This document shows, in pieces, positions 52,229 through 63,238 of a stretch of 64,000 nucleotides of DNA. The position numbers were made by a program, and so were the translations under genes. The notes beneath the pieces are model-generated. The model had not been told where the DNA came from, searched no databases, and worked only from the letters and a program-made list of their open reading frames with translations. Numbering within the stretch: the stretch's first letter is position 1; each line of letters starts with the position of its first letter. The DNA comes from Flavobacterium frigoritolerans (GTDB taxonomy: Bacteria; Bacteroidota; Bacteroidia; Flavobacteriales; Flavobacteriaceae). The DNA lies in the NCBI RefSeq assembly GCF_025847275.1, contig NZ_JAOZEV010000006.1, forward strand, positions 62,001 to 126,000. The letters run 5' to 3'.

Positions 52229-54187
52229 TTAATCTACGTTGTCGTGCAAAAATGAATTATTAGAACGCAACTGTAAATCATTATTACTATCTGTTCCTAC
52301 AGAGATTCTAGAATTTGTATTATTTTGCGAATTATTTGAAAGATCAATACCTAATCTTTTATAGGCTGGTTCTTTCTCTAGTTCTTCAACTCTAGAAACG
52401 TTATTATGGAACTTATAATTAAATTCTTTTAATTTTTTTCTTCTTTCGTCAGCTCTCAATCGTAATGTTTCTTCGATTGTTAACTCCATAGGAGATACCT
52501 CTTCAGAAAAATTAGTTTCTGGTACTGCTGCTCTTTGGTGAACTGTAATATTTAACTCTTCTGGAATAACTTCTTCAATTACTTTTTCAGCAGGTTTTGA
52601 TGAAGTTAAATCATTTTCAAGTTCCATATACTCTTCTAGAGAATACTTGATAATTCCGTTATCAGAAAGTTCCGTAACTGGTACGAATTGAACTGGCTGA
52701 TTTACTTTAATATCACGTGCTTCATTTGTTAATTCAAACAATACTCTAGTATCTTCTTTTACAGGCTCAGCTTTTACTTCTGGCTCAGCTCTAAAAATAG
52801 GCAAATCAAAAGAGAAAGTAGTTTGTTCTTCCTTTTCTACGATTTTATGTTGAACAGCTCTTACAGGGGCAACTTCTGGAGCTGAAATTGTAAAATCAAT
52901 ATCTGTAATTGGAGAAACGATTTCAAAAGTTACATCTAAATTTTTAATAAATTCAGACATTACAACTAATTCATCTTCGTTAATCACTGGTGATTGAACT
53001 ATTGGCGCCACCGCTGTAGGTTCTGGTCTATCGTCAAGTAATTCAAAAACTATTTTTTCTTCTGCTTTTGGTGTTGATGGTGTTTCAGCATTTAAATCAA
53101 AAGAGGTAAGTGTTTTATTTGTTAAATTATGAACACTTCTTTGTTCATCTTCTAACGTATGTATAATCTTTTTAGGCTCAGTATTTACGATTTCGTTTTG
53201 TTGTTCAACATCAAAACCTGTCGCAATAATTGTAACAGCAATAGCATCACCTAGAGTTTCGTCTTCACCAACCCCCATAATGATATTAGCATTAAAACCC
53301 GCTTCTACCTGAATATGATCATTGATTTCACCTATTTCATCTAGTGTAATCTCATTAGAACCTGAAACGATAAGCAACAATACGTTTTTGGCTCCAGTAA
53401 TTTTATTATCATTTAACAACGGAGAATCTAATGCCGAAATAATAGCGTCTTTTGCTCTGTTTTCTCCAGATGCAGTAGATGATCCCATTATAGCAGTTCC
53501 ACTGTTTGATAATACCGTTTTAGCATCACGTAAATCGATATTTTGAGTATAGTGATGCGTAATTACTTCAGCAATACCTCTTGAGGCTGTTGCCAAAACT
53601 TCATCCGCTTTAGAAAACCCTGCTTTGAAACCAAGATTCCCGTATACTTCTCTTAATTTATTATTATTGATTACAATTAATGAATCGACTTGCTTACGTA
53701 ACTTTTCGATACCCAAAAGCGCTTGCTCCTGACGTACTTTTCCTTCGAAAAGAAACGGAATAGTAACGATTCCAACTGTAAGAATCTCTCTTTCCTTAGA
53801 TAATTGTGCAATTACTGGTGCAGCTCCTGTTCCGGTACCACCACCCATTCCTGCAGTAATAAATACCATCTTGGTATTGCGATCCAACATCTTTTCGATG
53901 TCTGCAATACTTTCGATAGCCGACTGTTGTCCTACATCAGGGTTAGCACCTGCTCCTAAGCCTTCTGTTAGATTAACTCCTAACTGAATTTTATTAGGCA
54001 CAGAACTATTTTGTAGCGCTTGTGAATCGGTATTACAAACGATAAAATCTACCCCTTTGATTCCTTGTTTAAACATGTGGTTTATAGCATTACTACCTCC
54101 ACCTCCTACACCGATAACTTTTATCACATTTGATTGATTTTTTGGTAAATCAAATGAAATACTTCCAAATTCTGAGTTGCCCATCAT
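52229..54187 (-). CDS. ftsZ: cell division GTPase FtsZ
   Basis: FtsZ polymerises at mid-cell into the ring that organises division. The GTP-binding domain (about 20-210) shows VGGGGSNAIN and the tubulin signature GGGTGTG at 115-121. The T7 synergy loop reads NIIMGVGEDETLGDAI. The protein is 652 residues, much longer than the E. coli protein (383), because of a long acidic, low-complexity linker of about 300 residues between the core and the C-terminal tail. Long linkers are usual in Flavobacteria. Two ATG codons lie at the start (54187 and 54184), and either could be used. The upstream ftsA gene is 52 bases away. Confidence 0.97.
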   Translation of the reverse strand: MMGNSEFGSISFDLPKNQSNVIKVIGVGGGGSNAINHMFKQGIKGVDFIVCNTDSQALQNSSVPNKIQLGVNLTEGLGAGANPDVGQQSAIESIADIEKMLDRNTKMVFITAGMGGGTGTGAAPVIAQLSKEREILTVGIVTIPFLFEGKVRQEQALLGIEKLRKQVDSLIVINNNKLREVYGNLGFKAGFSKADEVLATASRGIAEVITHHYTQNIDLRDAKTVLSNSGTAIMGSSTASGENRAKDAIISALDSPLLNDNKITGAKNVLLLIVSGSNEITLDEIGEINDHIQVEAGFNANIIMGVGEDETLGDAIAVTIIATGFDVEQQNEIVNTEPKKIIHTLEDEQRSVHNLTNKTLTSFDLNAETPSTPKAEEKIVFELLDDRPEPTAVAPIVQSPVINEDELVVMSEFIKNLDVTFEIVSPITDIDFTISAPEVAPVRAVQHKIVEKEEQTTFSFDLPIFRAEPEVKAEPVKEDTRVLFELTNEARDIKVNQPVQFVPVTELSDNGIIKYSLEEYMELENDLTSSKPAEKVIEEVIPEELNITVHQRAAVPETNFSEEVSPMELTIEETLRLRADERRKKLKEFNYKFHNNVSRVEELEKEPAYKRLGIDLSNNSQNNTNSRISVGTDSNNDLQLRSNNSFLHDNVD

Positions 54188-54239
54188 ATTTTTGGTTTTT
54201 TGATATTAAATATTAATTCTTGTCTTGTTTTGTAATCGC

Positions 54240-55622
54240 TTATTCAGCGTTATCTAAAAAATCTTTGATTTTATCGACATAGCGGTCAAAAAATGATCTT
54301 CTTATTTTTGTTTCAGTCGATTCTTCTTTAACTACTTTCTTCACTTCTTCAACAGTTTCTACATAAGATTCTTCAACCTCATGTTGTTGCTGCTGTACCG
54401 GAGCTCTATATATTGGTGCCTTTGGCTGTTCTACAACATCCATTCTTACGGCACTTTGAGTACTATTTTCAATACTGTTCATTACTAAACCTACAGCTGT
54501 AGCATATAATGGGCTTGATATTTCTTCATTTGAATTACCTGCCAAATGCTCATTTGGATATCCAATTCTGGTATCCATTCCTGTAATGTACTCTACTAAT
54601 TGCTTAATGTGTTTTAGTTGAGCTCCACCACCTGTAAGAACGATTCCTGCAATTAATTTTTTGCGAGGATCTTCATGTCCGTATGCTTTTACTTCTGTAA
54701 AAACCTGATCTACAATTTCGACTACACGCGCATGAATTATTTTTGATAAATTCTTTAAAGAGATTTCTTTTGGTTCTCTTCCTCTTAATCCCGGAATAGA
54801 AACAATTTCATTGTCTTTATTTTCACCTGGCCATGCCGATCCGAATTTAATTTTCAATAATTCAGCTTGTTTTTCGATAATCGAACAACCCTCTTTTATA
54901 TCATCTGTAATTACGTTTCCTCCAAAAGGGATTACAGCTGTATGACGAATGATTCCGTCTTTAAAAATTGCTAAATCTGTTGTGCCGCCTCCTATGTCAA
55001 TAAGCGCTACTCCTGCTTCTTTTTCTTCCTGACTCAATACTGCATCTGCCGAAGCTAATGGTTCTAATGTTAAGCCTGATAATTCAATTCCTGAACTTTG
55101 GATACATCTTCCTACGTTTCTAATAGATGAAGCTTGTCCTACTACAACGTGAAAACTAGATTCCAATCTCCCACCGTACATTCCGATTGGCTCTTTAATC
55201 TCCGATTGTCCATCAATTTTAAATTCCTGTGGTAAAACATGAATTATTTCTTCACCTGGTAACATTGCAAGTTTATTAACCTGATCTATTAAAAGCTGAA
55301 TATCATTTTCACCAATCACCTCTTCAGGATTGCTTCTGCTAATGTAATCTGTATGCTGGATACTACGAATATGCTGTCCTGCTATACCTACAACTACGTC
55401 TTTAATCTTGTAACCCGAATTATTCTCCGCTTCATGTATCGCTTGCTGAATAGATTGTATTGTTTGAGTAATATTGTTCACAACACCTCTCGCAACACCT
55501 AAGCTTTTTGATTTTCCTATTCCTAGAATCTCAAGCTTACCATATTCATTCTTCTTACCTATCATGGCAACAATTTTGGTTGTACCAATATCTAGACCTA
55601 CTGCAATATTATCTTTTCCCAT
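54240..55622 (-). CDS. ftsA: cell division protein FtsA
   Basis: FtsA is the actin-like membrane tether of FtsZ. This 460-residue protein shows the ATPase motifs VGLDIGTTKIVAMIG at the N terminus, the 1C domain, VALIDIGGGTTDLAIF and VLTGGGAQLKHI. A C-terminal amphipathic helix (RSFFDRYVDKIKDFLDNAE) would bind the membrane. A Gln/Val/Glu-rich linker precedes it. The gene lies between ftsQ (6-base gap) and ftsZ in the dcw operon. Confidence 0.97.
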   Translation of the reverse strand: MGKDNIAVGLDIGTTKIVAMIGKKNEYGKLEILGIGKSKSLGVARGVVNNITQTIQSIQQAIHEAENNSGYKIKDVVVGIAGQHIRSIQHTDYISRSNPEEVIGENDIQLLIDQVNKLAMLPGEEIIHVLPQEFKIDGQSEIKEPIGMYGGRLESSFHVVVGQASSIRNVGRCIQSSGIELSGLTLEPLASADAVLSQEEKEAGVALIDIGGGTTDLAIFKDGIIRHTAVIPFGGNVITDDIKEGCSIIEKQAELLKIKFGSAWPGENKDNEIVSIPGLRGREPKEISLKNLSKIIHARVVEIVDQVFTEVKAYGHEDPRKKLIAGIVLTGGGAQLKHIKQLVEYITGMDTRIGYPNEHLAGNSNEEISSPLYATAVGLVMNSIENSTQSAVRMDVVEQPKAPIYRAPVQQQQHEVEESYVETVEEVKKVVKEESTETKIRRSFFDRYVDKIKDFLDNAE

Positions 55623-55628
55623 TATCTA

Positions 55629-56351
55629 TTATTTTGTGCAAACTACTTGTTCCGTAAACCTAAGATCTATCTTACTATATTTATATAACGAACTATCTAA
55701 AACTGCCTTTTGAAAAAAGGCTTTATAATTATTAAATTTTCGTTCAACATTTATCGTTCTGCCGAAATCTATCTCGTAATTAAAATTTCTGTTAAGCATT
55801 TTTAAGCTACCATTAGGCATAATTTCAATCGCAATGATGTTTTTTTTCAAAAATGCATCGTCATAAATCATGCGGAATAATGTAGCTAATTCTTCGTTAT
55901 TTTCTTTATTTAAATTCCCTGAAACAAGAGGAACTCTAGCTGTAAAATTATCAGATAAAGGCATTTTACCCCCCTCATAATCAACATAAAACGACTCATT
56001 CCCGTTCATAATGCGGGCTATCGGGGTTTTTTGTTTTACTACTGCTTTTAGAATACCATCAATACTCACAAAAACATCCGATTTTTCAATCATCTCTTGC
56101 GTATTAAGGGCTTTCTCTATCTTATTCAAATCTAACCCTTCTTTTTTAATGCTAGAAGCATCTCTTTTATTTTCTATTAACAATTTATTAACCGCTTCTG
56201 GCTTGATAAAAATAGAGTTTTCCCCTACAAAAACAACAGTGGATTTCTTTAGTTTTCGCTCTCCATTTCTATGTGAAGTAAACGAAAACAAAACGATAAC
56301 TACCCCAAATATGAGGATTAACCGAATATTTGTCCAATTAATTAATTTCAT
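55629..56351 (-). CDS. ftsQ: cell division protein FtsQ/DivIB-like
   Basis: This 240-residue bitopic membrane protein has a short cytoplasmic N terminus, one transmembrane helix (LILIFGVVIVLFSF, about 11-25) and a periplasmic part with a POTRA-like region and a C-terminal beta domain. FtsQ links early and late divisome proteins. Sequence similarity in this family is low, so the call rests on topology, length and position between murC and ftsA. Its start overlaps the end of murC by 14 bases, which points to coupled translation. Confidence 0.88.
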   Translation of the reverse strand: MKLINWTNIRLILIFGVVIVLFSFTSHRNGERKLKKSTVVFVGENSIFIKPEAVNKLLIENKRDASSIKKEGLDLNKIEKALNTQEMIEKSDVFVSIDGILKAVVKQKTPIARIMNGNESFYVDYEGGKMPLSDNFTARVPLVSGNLNKENNEELATLFRMIYDDAFLKKNIIAIEIMPNGSLKMLNRNFNYEIDFGRTINVERKFNNYKAFFQKAVLDSSLYKYSKIDLRFTEQVVCTK

Positions 56352-57687
56352 TTAAAATATTTTTAATCGATGGTACTAATTCTCCTAAATCACCAGCTCC
56401 AATAGTCACAATCACAGTTGCATCACTCGCTTTAATCGAGGCTAACAAATCATTTTTAGCAACTATTTTCCTGTTAGAATTACTCATTTTATCCATTAAC
56501 CATTGCGATGTAATACCTTCCATTGGCAACTCTCTTGCAGGATAAATATCTAATAAAATTATTTCATCAAAAGCTGATAAACTTTTGGCAAAACCATCAG
56601 CAAAATCTCTCGTTCTACTAAACAAATGTGGCTGAAAAACAGCTAATACTTTTTGCTCAGGATACAACTCTCTAACAGCCTGATTTACTGCATTTATTTC
56701 TGTCGGATGATGTGCATAATCATCTATATAAACCAATTTATCAGTTTTTATCTGATAAGAAAAACGTCTTCTTATTCCTTTAAATGAAGCTAAAGCTTTC
56801 GCAATTGCATCAGTCGAAGTTCCGTATGTTTTTGCCATAGCAATAGCCATTAGCGCATTCATTAAATTATGTTTTCCTGGTAACCCAAAATGCAAATCTT
56901 TCATAATTTCTGATGGCGTTTGCACATCAAAAACATAACTTCCATTTGCTATTCTAACATTAAATGCTTTGAATGGCGCGTCTTCATTTATAGCACATTG
57001 AACTCCTTCTAGCGGTAACTCTTTGGTTATAAAAAGGTTATTTTTATCCTCTACTTTTGAAGCAAATTCTACAAAAGATTCTTCAATCGCTTCGCTTGTT
57101 CCATAAATATCCAAATGATCCGCATCCATTGATGTAATACAAGCAATATTTGGATGTAAATGCAAGAACGAACGATCAAATTCATCTGCCTCAACAACAG
57201 TAATAGTTTTTCCGTTACCTATTAAATTCGAATTATAATTCTCAACAATTCCACCTACAAAAGCAGTAACATCAGCTCCACTTTCGTAAAGAATATGTCC
57301 CAGAATACTAGATGTTGTTGTTTTACCGTGTGTACCAGCTACAGCAAACGAAAACGTATCTTTTGTAATAATTCCTAAAACCTCGGCTCTCTTCTTAACC
57401 TGATAATTTCTTTCCAAAAAATAATTCCACTCCGAATGTTTATTCGGAACTGCTGGCGTGATTATAACCAATGTGTTCTCTACAAAATAATCATTCGGAA
57501 TTAAATTAATATTATCCTCAAAATGAATATTAATTCCACTTTCGATTAGTTCATTTGTAAGCGTTGAAGGTGTTTTGTCGTAACCTGAAACCTGTTTTCC
57601 AATGTTCTTGAAATAACGAGCCAGGGCACTCATTCCGATGCCTCCAATTCCTATAAAATAGACGTTCTGTATTTGGTTTAAATTCAT
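56338..57687 (-). CDS. murC: UDP-N-acetylmuramate--L-alanine ligase
   Basis: MurC adds L-Ala to UDP-MurNAc in the cytoplasm. The 449-residue protein shows the N-terminal nucleotide motif FIGIGGIGMSALARY, the ATP-binding P loop AGTHGKTTTSS, the central EADEFDRSF segment and YIDDYAHHPTEI. The length is standard. The 3' end overlaps ftsQ by 14 bases, and murG lies 68 bases upstream. Confidence 0.97.
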   Translation of the reverse strand: MNLNQIQNVYFIGIGGIGMSALARYFKNIGKQVSGYDKTPSTLTNELIESGINIHFEDNINLIPNDYFVENTLVIITPAVPNKHSEWNYFLERNYQVKKRAEVLGIITKDTFSFAVAGTHGKTTTSSILGHILYESGADVTAFVGGIVENYNSNLIGNGKTITVVEADEFDRSFLHLHPNIACITSMDADHLDIYGTSEAIEESFVEFASKVEDKNNLFITKELPLEGVQCAINEDAPFKAFNVRIANGSYVFDVQTPSEIMKDLHFGLPGKHNLMNALMAIAMAKTYGTSTDAIAKALASFKGIRRRFSYQIKTDKLVYIDDYAHHPTEINAVNQAVRELYPEQKVLAVFQPHLFSRTRDFADGFAKSLSAFDEIILLDIYPARELPMEGITSQWLMDKMSNSNRKIVAKNDLLASIKASDATVIVTIGAGDLGELVPSIKNILNEIN

Positions 57688-57755
57688 TTCTTTTTTTGCT
57701 TTAGGCTTTAGGCACTACGCTTTAATCGTAAACCTTAAACTTTATGACTGTTTTT

Positions 57756-58844
57756 TTATTTTATCAACTTTATAATTTCTGCAACAATTGCTTTTGTTGC
57801 ACCTGGCCTTGCCAATTTTTTTATATTTTCTCTAAGCTGTTTTTGCTTTTCTTCATCCTTTAACAACGCTTCAAAAACAATGCTAAACTCGCTATTTAAC
57901 TCAGATTCTTTCAATAAAATCGCACCTTTCTGATCTACAATAGCTTGCGCGTTTTTAGTTTGATGATCTTCAGCTACATTTGGTGACGGAATAAAAATAA
58001 CTGGCTTCCCAACTATGCACAATTCCGAAACCGACGATGCTCCTGCTCTTGAAATGATAATATCTGCAGCTGCATAAACAAAATCCATTCGCTCTATAAA
58101 ATCAACCACCTTTACATTTGGCTGATTGTATTTTTTATAATCTTCAAAATACAACTTCCCACATTGCCAGATAATCTGAACATTTTGAGAAAGCATATCA
58201 GGTAATTCTTTTTCTATTAATTGATTAACTCTTCGAGCACCAAGACTCCCTCCAAGCACCAATAACGTTTTTTTATTTGCATCAAGATTATAGAATACTA
58301 TTGCTTCATCTCTTTTACTATCGATATCTATTAAATCCTGACGAACTGGATTACCAGTTAAAACAATTTTGTCTACAGGAAAAAATCGCTCTAGATTTTC
58401 ATACGCCACACAAATTGCACTCGCTTTCTTACTCAATAATTTATTGGTGATTCCTGGAAATGAGTTTTGTTCTTGGATAACTGTTGGAATTCCTGCTGAC
58501 CCTGCCATTTGTAATAACGGACCGCTAGCAAAACCTCCCGTACCGATAACAACATTAGGCTTAAATGCTTTTATTATTTTTCTTGATTGCAATAAACTAC
58601 TTATCAACTTAAAAGGAAACATAGCGTTCTGGAAAGTTAATTTTCTTTGTAATCCAGCAATCCAAAGCCCTTTTATTTTATATCCTGCTTGTGGTACTTT
58701 CTGCATTTCCATTTTGTCTTTGGCACCAACAAAAAGAAATTCAGCATCGGGATATTGTAATTTTAATTCATTCGCAATTGCAATTGCAGGATAAATATGT
58801 CCTCCTGTTCCTCCACCGCTTAATATGAATTTATATTTTGTCAT
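57756..58844 (-). CDS. murG: UDP-GlcNAc:lipid I GlcNAc transferase
   Basis: MurG converts lipid I to lipid II on the inner face of the membrane. This 362-residue GT-B enzyme begins with [19 protein letters not shown] and has the C-terminal donor-site segment [17 protein letters not shown] with the following EDHQTKNA. The length is normal. It lies 56 bases downstream of ftsW in the dcw cluster. Confidence 0.97.
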   Translation of the reverse strand: MTKYKFILSGGGTGGHIYPAIAIANELKLQYPDAEFLFVGAKDKMEMQKVPQAGYKIKGLWIAGLQRKLTFQNAMFPFKLISSLLQSRKIIKAFKPNVVIGTGGFASGPLLQMAGSAGIPTVIQEQNSFPGITNKLLSKKASAICVAYENLERFFPVDKIVLTGNPVRQDLIDIDSKRDEAIVFYNLDANKKTLLVLGGSLGARRVNQLIEKELPDMLSQNVQIIWQCGKLYFEDYKKYNQPNVKVVDFIERMDFVYAAADIIISRAGASSVSELCIVGKPVIFIPSPNVAEDHQTKNAQAIVDQKGAILLKESELNSEFSIVFEALLKDEEKQKQLRENIKKLARPGATKAIVAEIIKLIK

Positions 58845-58900
58845 ATTTTTAAATGTTACTACATTTTAAAAATTATTATATTTTCTCTTTTTAACTCCAA

Positions 58901-60196
58901 TCATTTCATTACTGCTTCCATTGGATTCTTTACATTATCTTCGATTGAATATCCTTCTTCTTCATTCACTAATTCATTCTCTTCCTCTAATTGTTTATCA
59001 ATTAATTTTTTTAGTGCCTCTTCTCTTTTTTCCTTTTCTTTTAGCTCTTCTTCTATTTCTTCGTCTTTTTTAGTAACACTAATAATGATTCCTAATGCAA
59101 AACAAGTCATCCAAATTGAACTACCCCCACTACTAATAAGTGGCAGTGTTTGTCCTGTTACTGGCAATAATTCAACTGCAACAGCCATATTAATCATCGC
59201 CTGAAATATCATTGGAAAACCGAGCCCGACGACGACTAACTTCCCAAATAAAGTATTGGCTTTATGCGATGCAATTACAAATCTAAACATCAGCAATAAA
59301 TACAAGCCCAATATTGTCAGCCCGCCAATCAATCCGTATTCTTCAACAATAATTGCATAAATAAAATCGGAAGATGATTGTGGTAAGAAGTTCTTCTGAA
59401 CACTTTTTCCAGGTCCCAAACCTCCTAATTTTCCAGATGCAATAGCAATTTTTGCTTTCTCTATCTGATAATCATCTTCATCTGGCTTATCAGTTGTAAA
59501 ATTCTCGATTCGACTTCCCCATGTTCCTACCCTGCTAAAAAAGCGAGAATCAGGAAAAGCTTTCGCCAAGAGAAGAAAAAACAGAAACATTACTACTCCT
59601 GAACCAATAATTAATCCGATATATTTTAAAGGATACCTACCAATAAAAGTAAGCATCAATACCATCGAAAAGATAAGCGCTGTTGTCGAGAAATTCGCTG
59701 GTAAAATAAGCATCAGCGTAATAAAAACCGGCATCCAAAGCTGAATTAACGAAGTCTGAAAAGGTTCATCCTCATCTCTGGTTTTTGATAAATATCGCGC
59801 CACAAAAATAAACAATACCATCGATGCCAATGTAGATGTCTGGAATGTGATTCCGATAAACGGAACCTGAATCCAACGACTTGCATTTGCTCCGGCAATA
59901 ACAGTTCCTTTTAAAAGTGTATAAGCTAATAATATCCAGACCACTGGTAAAGCTACTTTTGAGATTGCTCTAAAATAATGGTACGGCACTTTGTGTACCC
60001 AGTAAATAATTAAAAAACCTATACAAATATGAGCTAAGTGTTTTACCAAATAACCCAATGTATTTCCAGTTCCATGACCTATATAAGCCAAATTACTACT
60101 CGCACTAAAAACAGGCATAAACGAAAACAAAGCCAATAAAGCCACGAATGACCATATTACCCTATCTCCCTTTAATTTGTTTACTAGTTCTTTCAT
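58901..60196 (-). CDS. ftsW: septal peptidoglycan polymerase FtsW (SEDS family)
   Basis: FtsW is a polytopic glycosyltransferase that polymerises lipid II at the septum with its partner FtsI. The 431-residue protein has about ten transmembrane segments and the SEDS motifs FIYAIIVEEYGLIGG and LPLISSGGSS. A charged C-terminal tail of about 60 residues (EEIEEELKEKEKREEALK) is cytoplasmic. The gene is in the expected place, but a four-helix-bundle gene separates it from murD. Confidence 0.96.
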   Translation of the reverse strand: MKELVNKLKGDRVIWSFVALLALFSFMPVFSASSNLAYIGHGTGNTLGYLVKHLAHICIGFLIIYWVHKVPYHYFRAISKVALPVVWILLAYTLLKGTVIAGANASRWIQVPFIGITFQTSTLASMVLFIFVARYLSKTRDEDEPFQTSLIQLWMPVFITLMLILPANFSTTALIFSMVLMLTFIGRYPLKYIGLIIGSGVVMFLFFLLLAKAFPDSRFFSRVGTWGSRIENFTTDKPDEDDYQIEKAKIAIASGKLGGLGPGKSVQKNFLPQSSSDFIYAIIVEEYGLIGGLTILGLYLLLMFRFVIASHKANTLFGKLVVVGLGFPMIFQAMINMAVAVELLPVTGQTLPLISSGGSSIWMTCFALGIIISVTKKDEEIEEELKEKEKREEALKKLIDKQLEEENELVNEEEGYSIEDNVKNPMEAVMK

Positions 60197-60243
60197 TTTA
60201 TATTTTTAGATTTATGAATTTAGATTTTTATAAATTCTTAATT

Positions 60244-60609
60244 CTAGCTCATTACACTAATTCTATTATTCACCGCCTTTAAACTGTTCACTAAAATGGC
60301 AGTTAACTCATTTCCTTCTTTCCAAATTGTTTCTAATTCAGATATGCTAACCCATTTTTTTTCTGCTATAATTTCGATCCAAAATAAAGTTTCATCGGTT
60401 TTCTCTAAAACAATCTCCATTTTTGATGCCAATTCTTCGTCGCTTTTTGCTCTACAAACCGCTCTATAATCTGCTCCTACCGAAGTTCCGCTTTTAATAA
60501 TTTGACTTGCAATTATTTCACTTGAACCAAAATTTGGTAATTTCTCAGCCAAATTTATAACCATCACAGAAAACTTCTTTGTTTTTACTTTCATTCCATC
60601 TGTCGTCAT
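60244..60609 (-). CDS. four-helix bundle protein (23S rRNA intervening-sequence type)
   Basis: This 121-residue protein belongs to the four-helix bundle family first seen as intervening-sequence proteins in 23S rRNA genes. Helix patterns include FSVMVINLAEKLPNF, EIIASQIIKSGTSVGADYRA and SDEELASKMEIVLEKTDETLFWIEI. The family is very common in Flavobacteria and has no settled function. It is inserted in the dcw cluster between ftsW (47-base gap) and murD (53-base gap) on the same strand, without damage to either. The ATG at 60609 or the internal Met6 could be the start. Confidence 0.88.
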   Translation of the reverse strand: MTTDGMKVKTKKFSVMVINLAEKLPNFGSSEIIASQIIKSGTSVGADYRAVCRAKSDEELASKMEIVLEKTDETLFWIEIIAEKKWVSISELETIWKEGNELTAILVNSLKAVNNRISVMS

Positions 60610-60662
60610 ATCTATACTATCTTTTTTATGATTAACGTTAAAACCTTAGTCCTTACGAATAA

Positions 60663-61994
60663 TTATAGATTATGCACTGCTTGCTTGAATTGCTTCCCTC
60701 TATCTTCATAGTTTTCAAATAAATCAAAACTTGCACAAGCTGGAGACAATAATACCGTGTCACCTTTTTCAGTTAAACGTTGCGCTGTTTTTACAGCATC
60801 CGCCATATTATTAACTTCAACCATAATATCAACTACATTACCAAAAGCATCAATTATTTTTCGGTTGTCAACACCAAGACAAATAATTGCTTTTACTTTT
60901 TCACGAACCAATGACATTAATTCGTTGTAATCATTTCCTTTATCAACTCCACCAACTATCCAAACTGTTGGAACATTCATACTATCCAATGCAAAGAATG
61001 TAGCATTTACATTTGTTGCTTTTGAATCATTGATATATTGTACATTCTGAATTTTCAGAACTTTTTCTAAGCGGTGTTCAACGCCTTGAAAATTAGATAA
61101 ACTCTCACGAATTGTTGCATTTCTTATTTGCATCAATTTAGCTACTGAACTTGCTGCCATTGCGTTTTTCAAATTATGTTTTCCTTCTAAAGCAATGTAC
61201 TCAGTATCCATTGTAAACTCTTCTTGGTTAATCTTAATTTCCATTTTGTTGTTTTTTATAAATGCTCCTTCATCGAATTCTTTAGTCAATGAAAAAGGAA
61301 TTAGTTTTGCTTTTGTCGTATTATTTTTAAGCCATTCGGCTGATGCTTCATCATCGCCATCATAAATAAGATAATCACTTTCTGTTTGATTCATTGTTAC
61401 TCGAAACTTCGAGTTAATATAATTCTCATATTTATAGTCATATCTGTCTAAGTGATCTGGACTAATATTGGTTATAATAGCAATATCTGGCCTGTAATCT
61501 ATGATTCCATCTAATTGAAAACTGCTTAACTCAAGCACATAAAAATCAAATTTGTTTTCGGCTACCTGCCATGCAAAACTCTTTCCGATATTACCTCCCA
61601 ATCCAACATTTAATCCTGCAGATTTCAACAAATGATAGGTTAACATCGTTGTTGTTGTCTTACCGTTACTTCCTGTAATTCCAACTGTTAGTGCTTCTGT
61701 AAAAGGCTTTGCAAACTCAATTTCGGAGATTACTTTAATTCCTTTTTTTACTAAACTCTTAACTATTGGTGATTTCTCAGGAATACCAGGGCTTTTCATT
61801 ACCACATCGGCATTTAAAATTAGGTCTTCGGTATGTTTGCCTTCTTCCCATGCAATTCCGTTAATGATAAGAACTTCTTTATAACTCTCGTTTATCTTTC
61901 CATAATCAGAAACAAAAACATCATATCCTTTTTTCTTTCCAAGAATAGCAGTACCTACACCGCTTTCTCCTCCACCTAAGACTACTAACCTCAT
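60663..61994 (-). CDS. murD: UDP-N-acetylmuramoylalanine--D-glutamate ligase
   Basis: MurD adds D-Glu to UDP-MurNAc-L-Ala. This 443-residue cytoplasmic ligase has the N-terminal motif VVLGGGESGVGTAILG, the P loop GITGSNGKTTTTML, the ELSSFQLDG segment, ISPDHLDRYD and NDSKATNVNAT. The gene is separated from mraY by a single base, so translation is probably coupled. Confidence 0.97.
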   Translation of the reverse strand: MRLVVLGGGESGVGTAILGKKKGYDVFVSDYGKINESYKEVLIINGIAWEEGKHTEDLILNADVVMKSPGIPEKSPIVKSLVKKGIKVISEIEFAKPFTEALTVGITGSNGKTTTTMLTYHLLKSAGLNVGLGGNIGKSFAWQVAENKFDFYVLELSSFQLDGIIDYRPDIAIITNISPDHLDRYDYKYENYINSKFRVTMNQTESDYLIYDGDDEASAEWLKNNTTKAKLIPFSLTKEFDEGAFIKNNKMEIKINQEEFTMDTEYIALEGKHNLKNAMAASSVAKLMQIRNATIRESLSNFQGVEHRLEKVLKIQNVQYINDSKATNVNATFFALDSMNVPTVWIVGGVDKGNDYNELMSLVREKVKAIICLGVDNRKIIDAFGNVVDIMVEVNNMADAVKTAQRLTEKGDTVLLSPACASFDLFENYEDRGKQFKQAVHNL

Positions 61995-61995
61995 A

Positions 61996-63228
61996 TTATC
62001 TTAGTTTTAATGTTACAATAGATAATATGGCCAACATAATCGCGACAATCCAAAATCGGGTTACAATCTTACTTTCGTGATACCCTTTTTTCTGGTAATG
62101 ATGATGTAATGGCGACATCAGGAAAATCCTTCGTCCTTCGCCAAAACGTTTTTTTGTATATTTAAAATAAGCTACTTGAATAATTACCGAAGCACTTTCT
62201 GCTAAGAAAATACCACAGAATAAAACAATCAACATTTCTTTACGAACAGCAATTGCCAAAACAGCTATGATTCCTCCAATTGTTAAACTTCCTGTATCTC
62301 CCATAAAAACAGATGCAGGAAACGAGTTGTACCACAAAAACCCAATTAATGCACCTACGAAGGCGGATATAAAAACGGTCATTTCTCCCGAATTGGGGAT
62401 ATACATTATATTGAGGTAATTCGAGAAAATAATATTTCCGGATAAGAACGTAAATATTCCGAGCGCGAGGACGGACACTGCCGAAGTTCCCGCTGCAAGA
62501 CCATCTATTCCATCGGTTAAATTAGCTCCATTAGAAACTGCTGTGATAATAAAAATTACAACTGGAATAAAAATCAACCAAGCCCATTTTTCATATCCTT
62601 CGCCTGTCCAAGCTAATAATTCGGCATAGTCGAATTCATTATTTTTAAAGAAAGGAATAGTCGTTACAGTCGATTTCTCTTCAAGTAATGCTGGAACGAT
62701 AACACTCGTTGTTGATTGTACTCTATAAATATCACTATTACCAGTATCGGTTCTTACGGTAACATTTGGGCTAAAATAAAGCACTGACCCTACAATTATA
62801 CCTAAACCTACTTGACCTATAACCTTAAAAATTCCTTTAAGTCCTTGTTTATCTTTTTTGAAAATCTTGATATAATCATCAACAAAACCAATTACTCCCA
62901 TCCAAAGTGTGGTTACAATTAGCAATACGATATAAATATTATGCAGTTTAGCAAACAACAAAACAGGCACAAGGGTAGCAAATATGATAATTAAACCTCC
63001 CATTGTTGGTGTACCAGCTTTTTCATTTTGACCAGCTAATCCAAGCTCACGAACCGTTTCACCTACTTGTTGATTCCTAAGGAAATTGATAATTCTTTTT
63101 CCGTAGATTGTTGATAAAAGCAACGAAAGCAAGAAAGCCAAAGCCGATCTAAATGTGATGTACTGAAAAACTCCTGTCCCTGGCACATCTAATGTTTTGT
63201 CTAAATATTCAAATAAATAGTATAGCAT
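61996..63228 (-). CDS. mraY: phospho-MurNAc-pentapeptide transferase
   Basis: MraY moves phospho-MurNAc-pentapeptide onto undecaprenyl phosphate to make lipid I. The 410-residue protein has about ten transmembrane helices and the family motifs GTPTMGG, the acidic [19 protein letters not shown] and the His-rich MSPLHHHY. An extra loop of about 50 residues near position 155-215 makes it longer than the E. coli enzyme (360), as is usual in Bacteroidota. Confidence 0.97.
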   Translation of the reverse strand: MLYYLFEYLDKTLDVPGTGVFQYITFRSALAFLLSLLLSTIYGKRIINFLRNQQVGETVRELGLAGQNEKAGTPTMGGLIIIFATLVPVLLFAKLHNIYIVLLIVTTLWMGVIGFVDDYIKIFKKDKQGLKGIFKVIGQVGLGIIVGSVLYFSPNVTVRTDTGNSDIYRVQSTTSVIVPALLEEKSTVTTIPFFKNNEFDYAELLAWTGEGYEKWAWLIFIPVVIFIITAVSNGANLTDGIDGLAAGTSAVSVLALGIFTFLSGNIIFSNYLNIMYIPNSGEMTVFISAFVGALIGFLWYNSFPASVFMGDTGSLTIGGIIAVLAIAVRKEMLIVLFCGIFLAESASVIIQVAYFKYTKKRFGEGRRIFLMSPLHHHYQKKGYHESKIVTRFWIVAIMLAILSIVTLKLR

Positions 63229-63238
63229 ATATCTGGTT

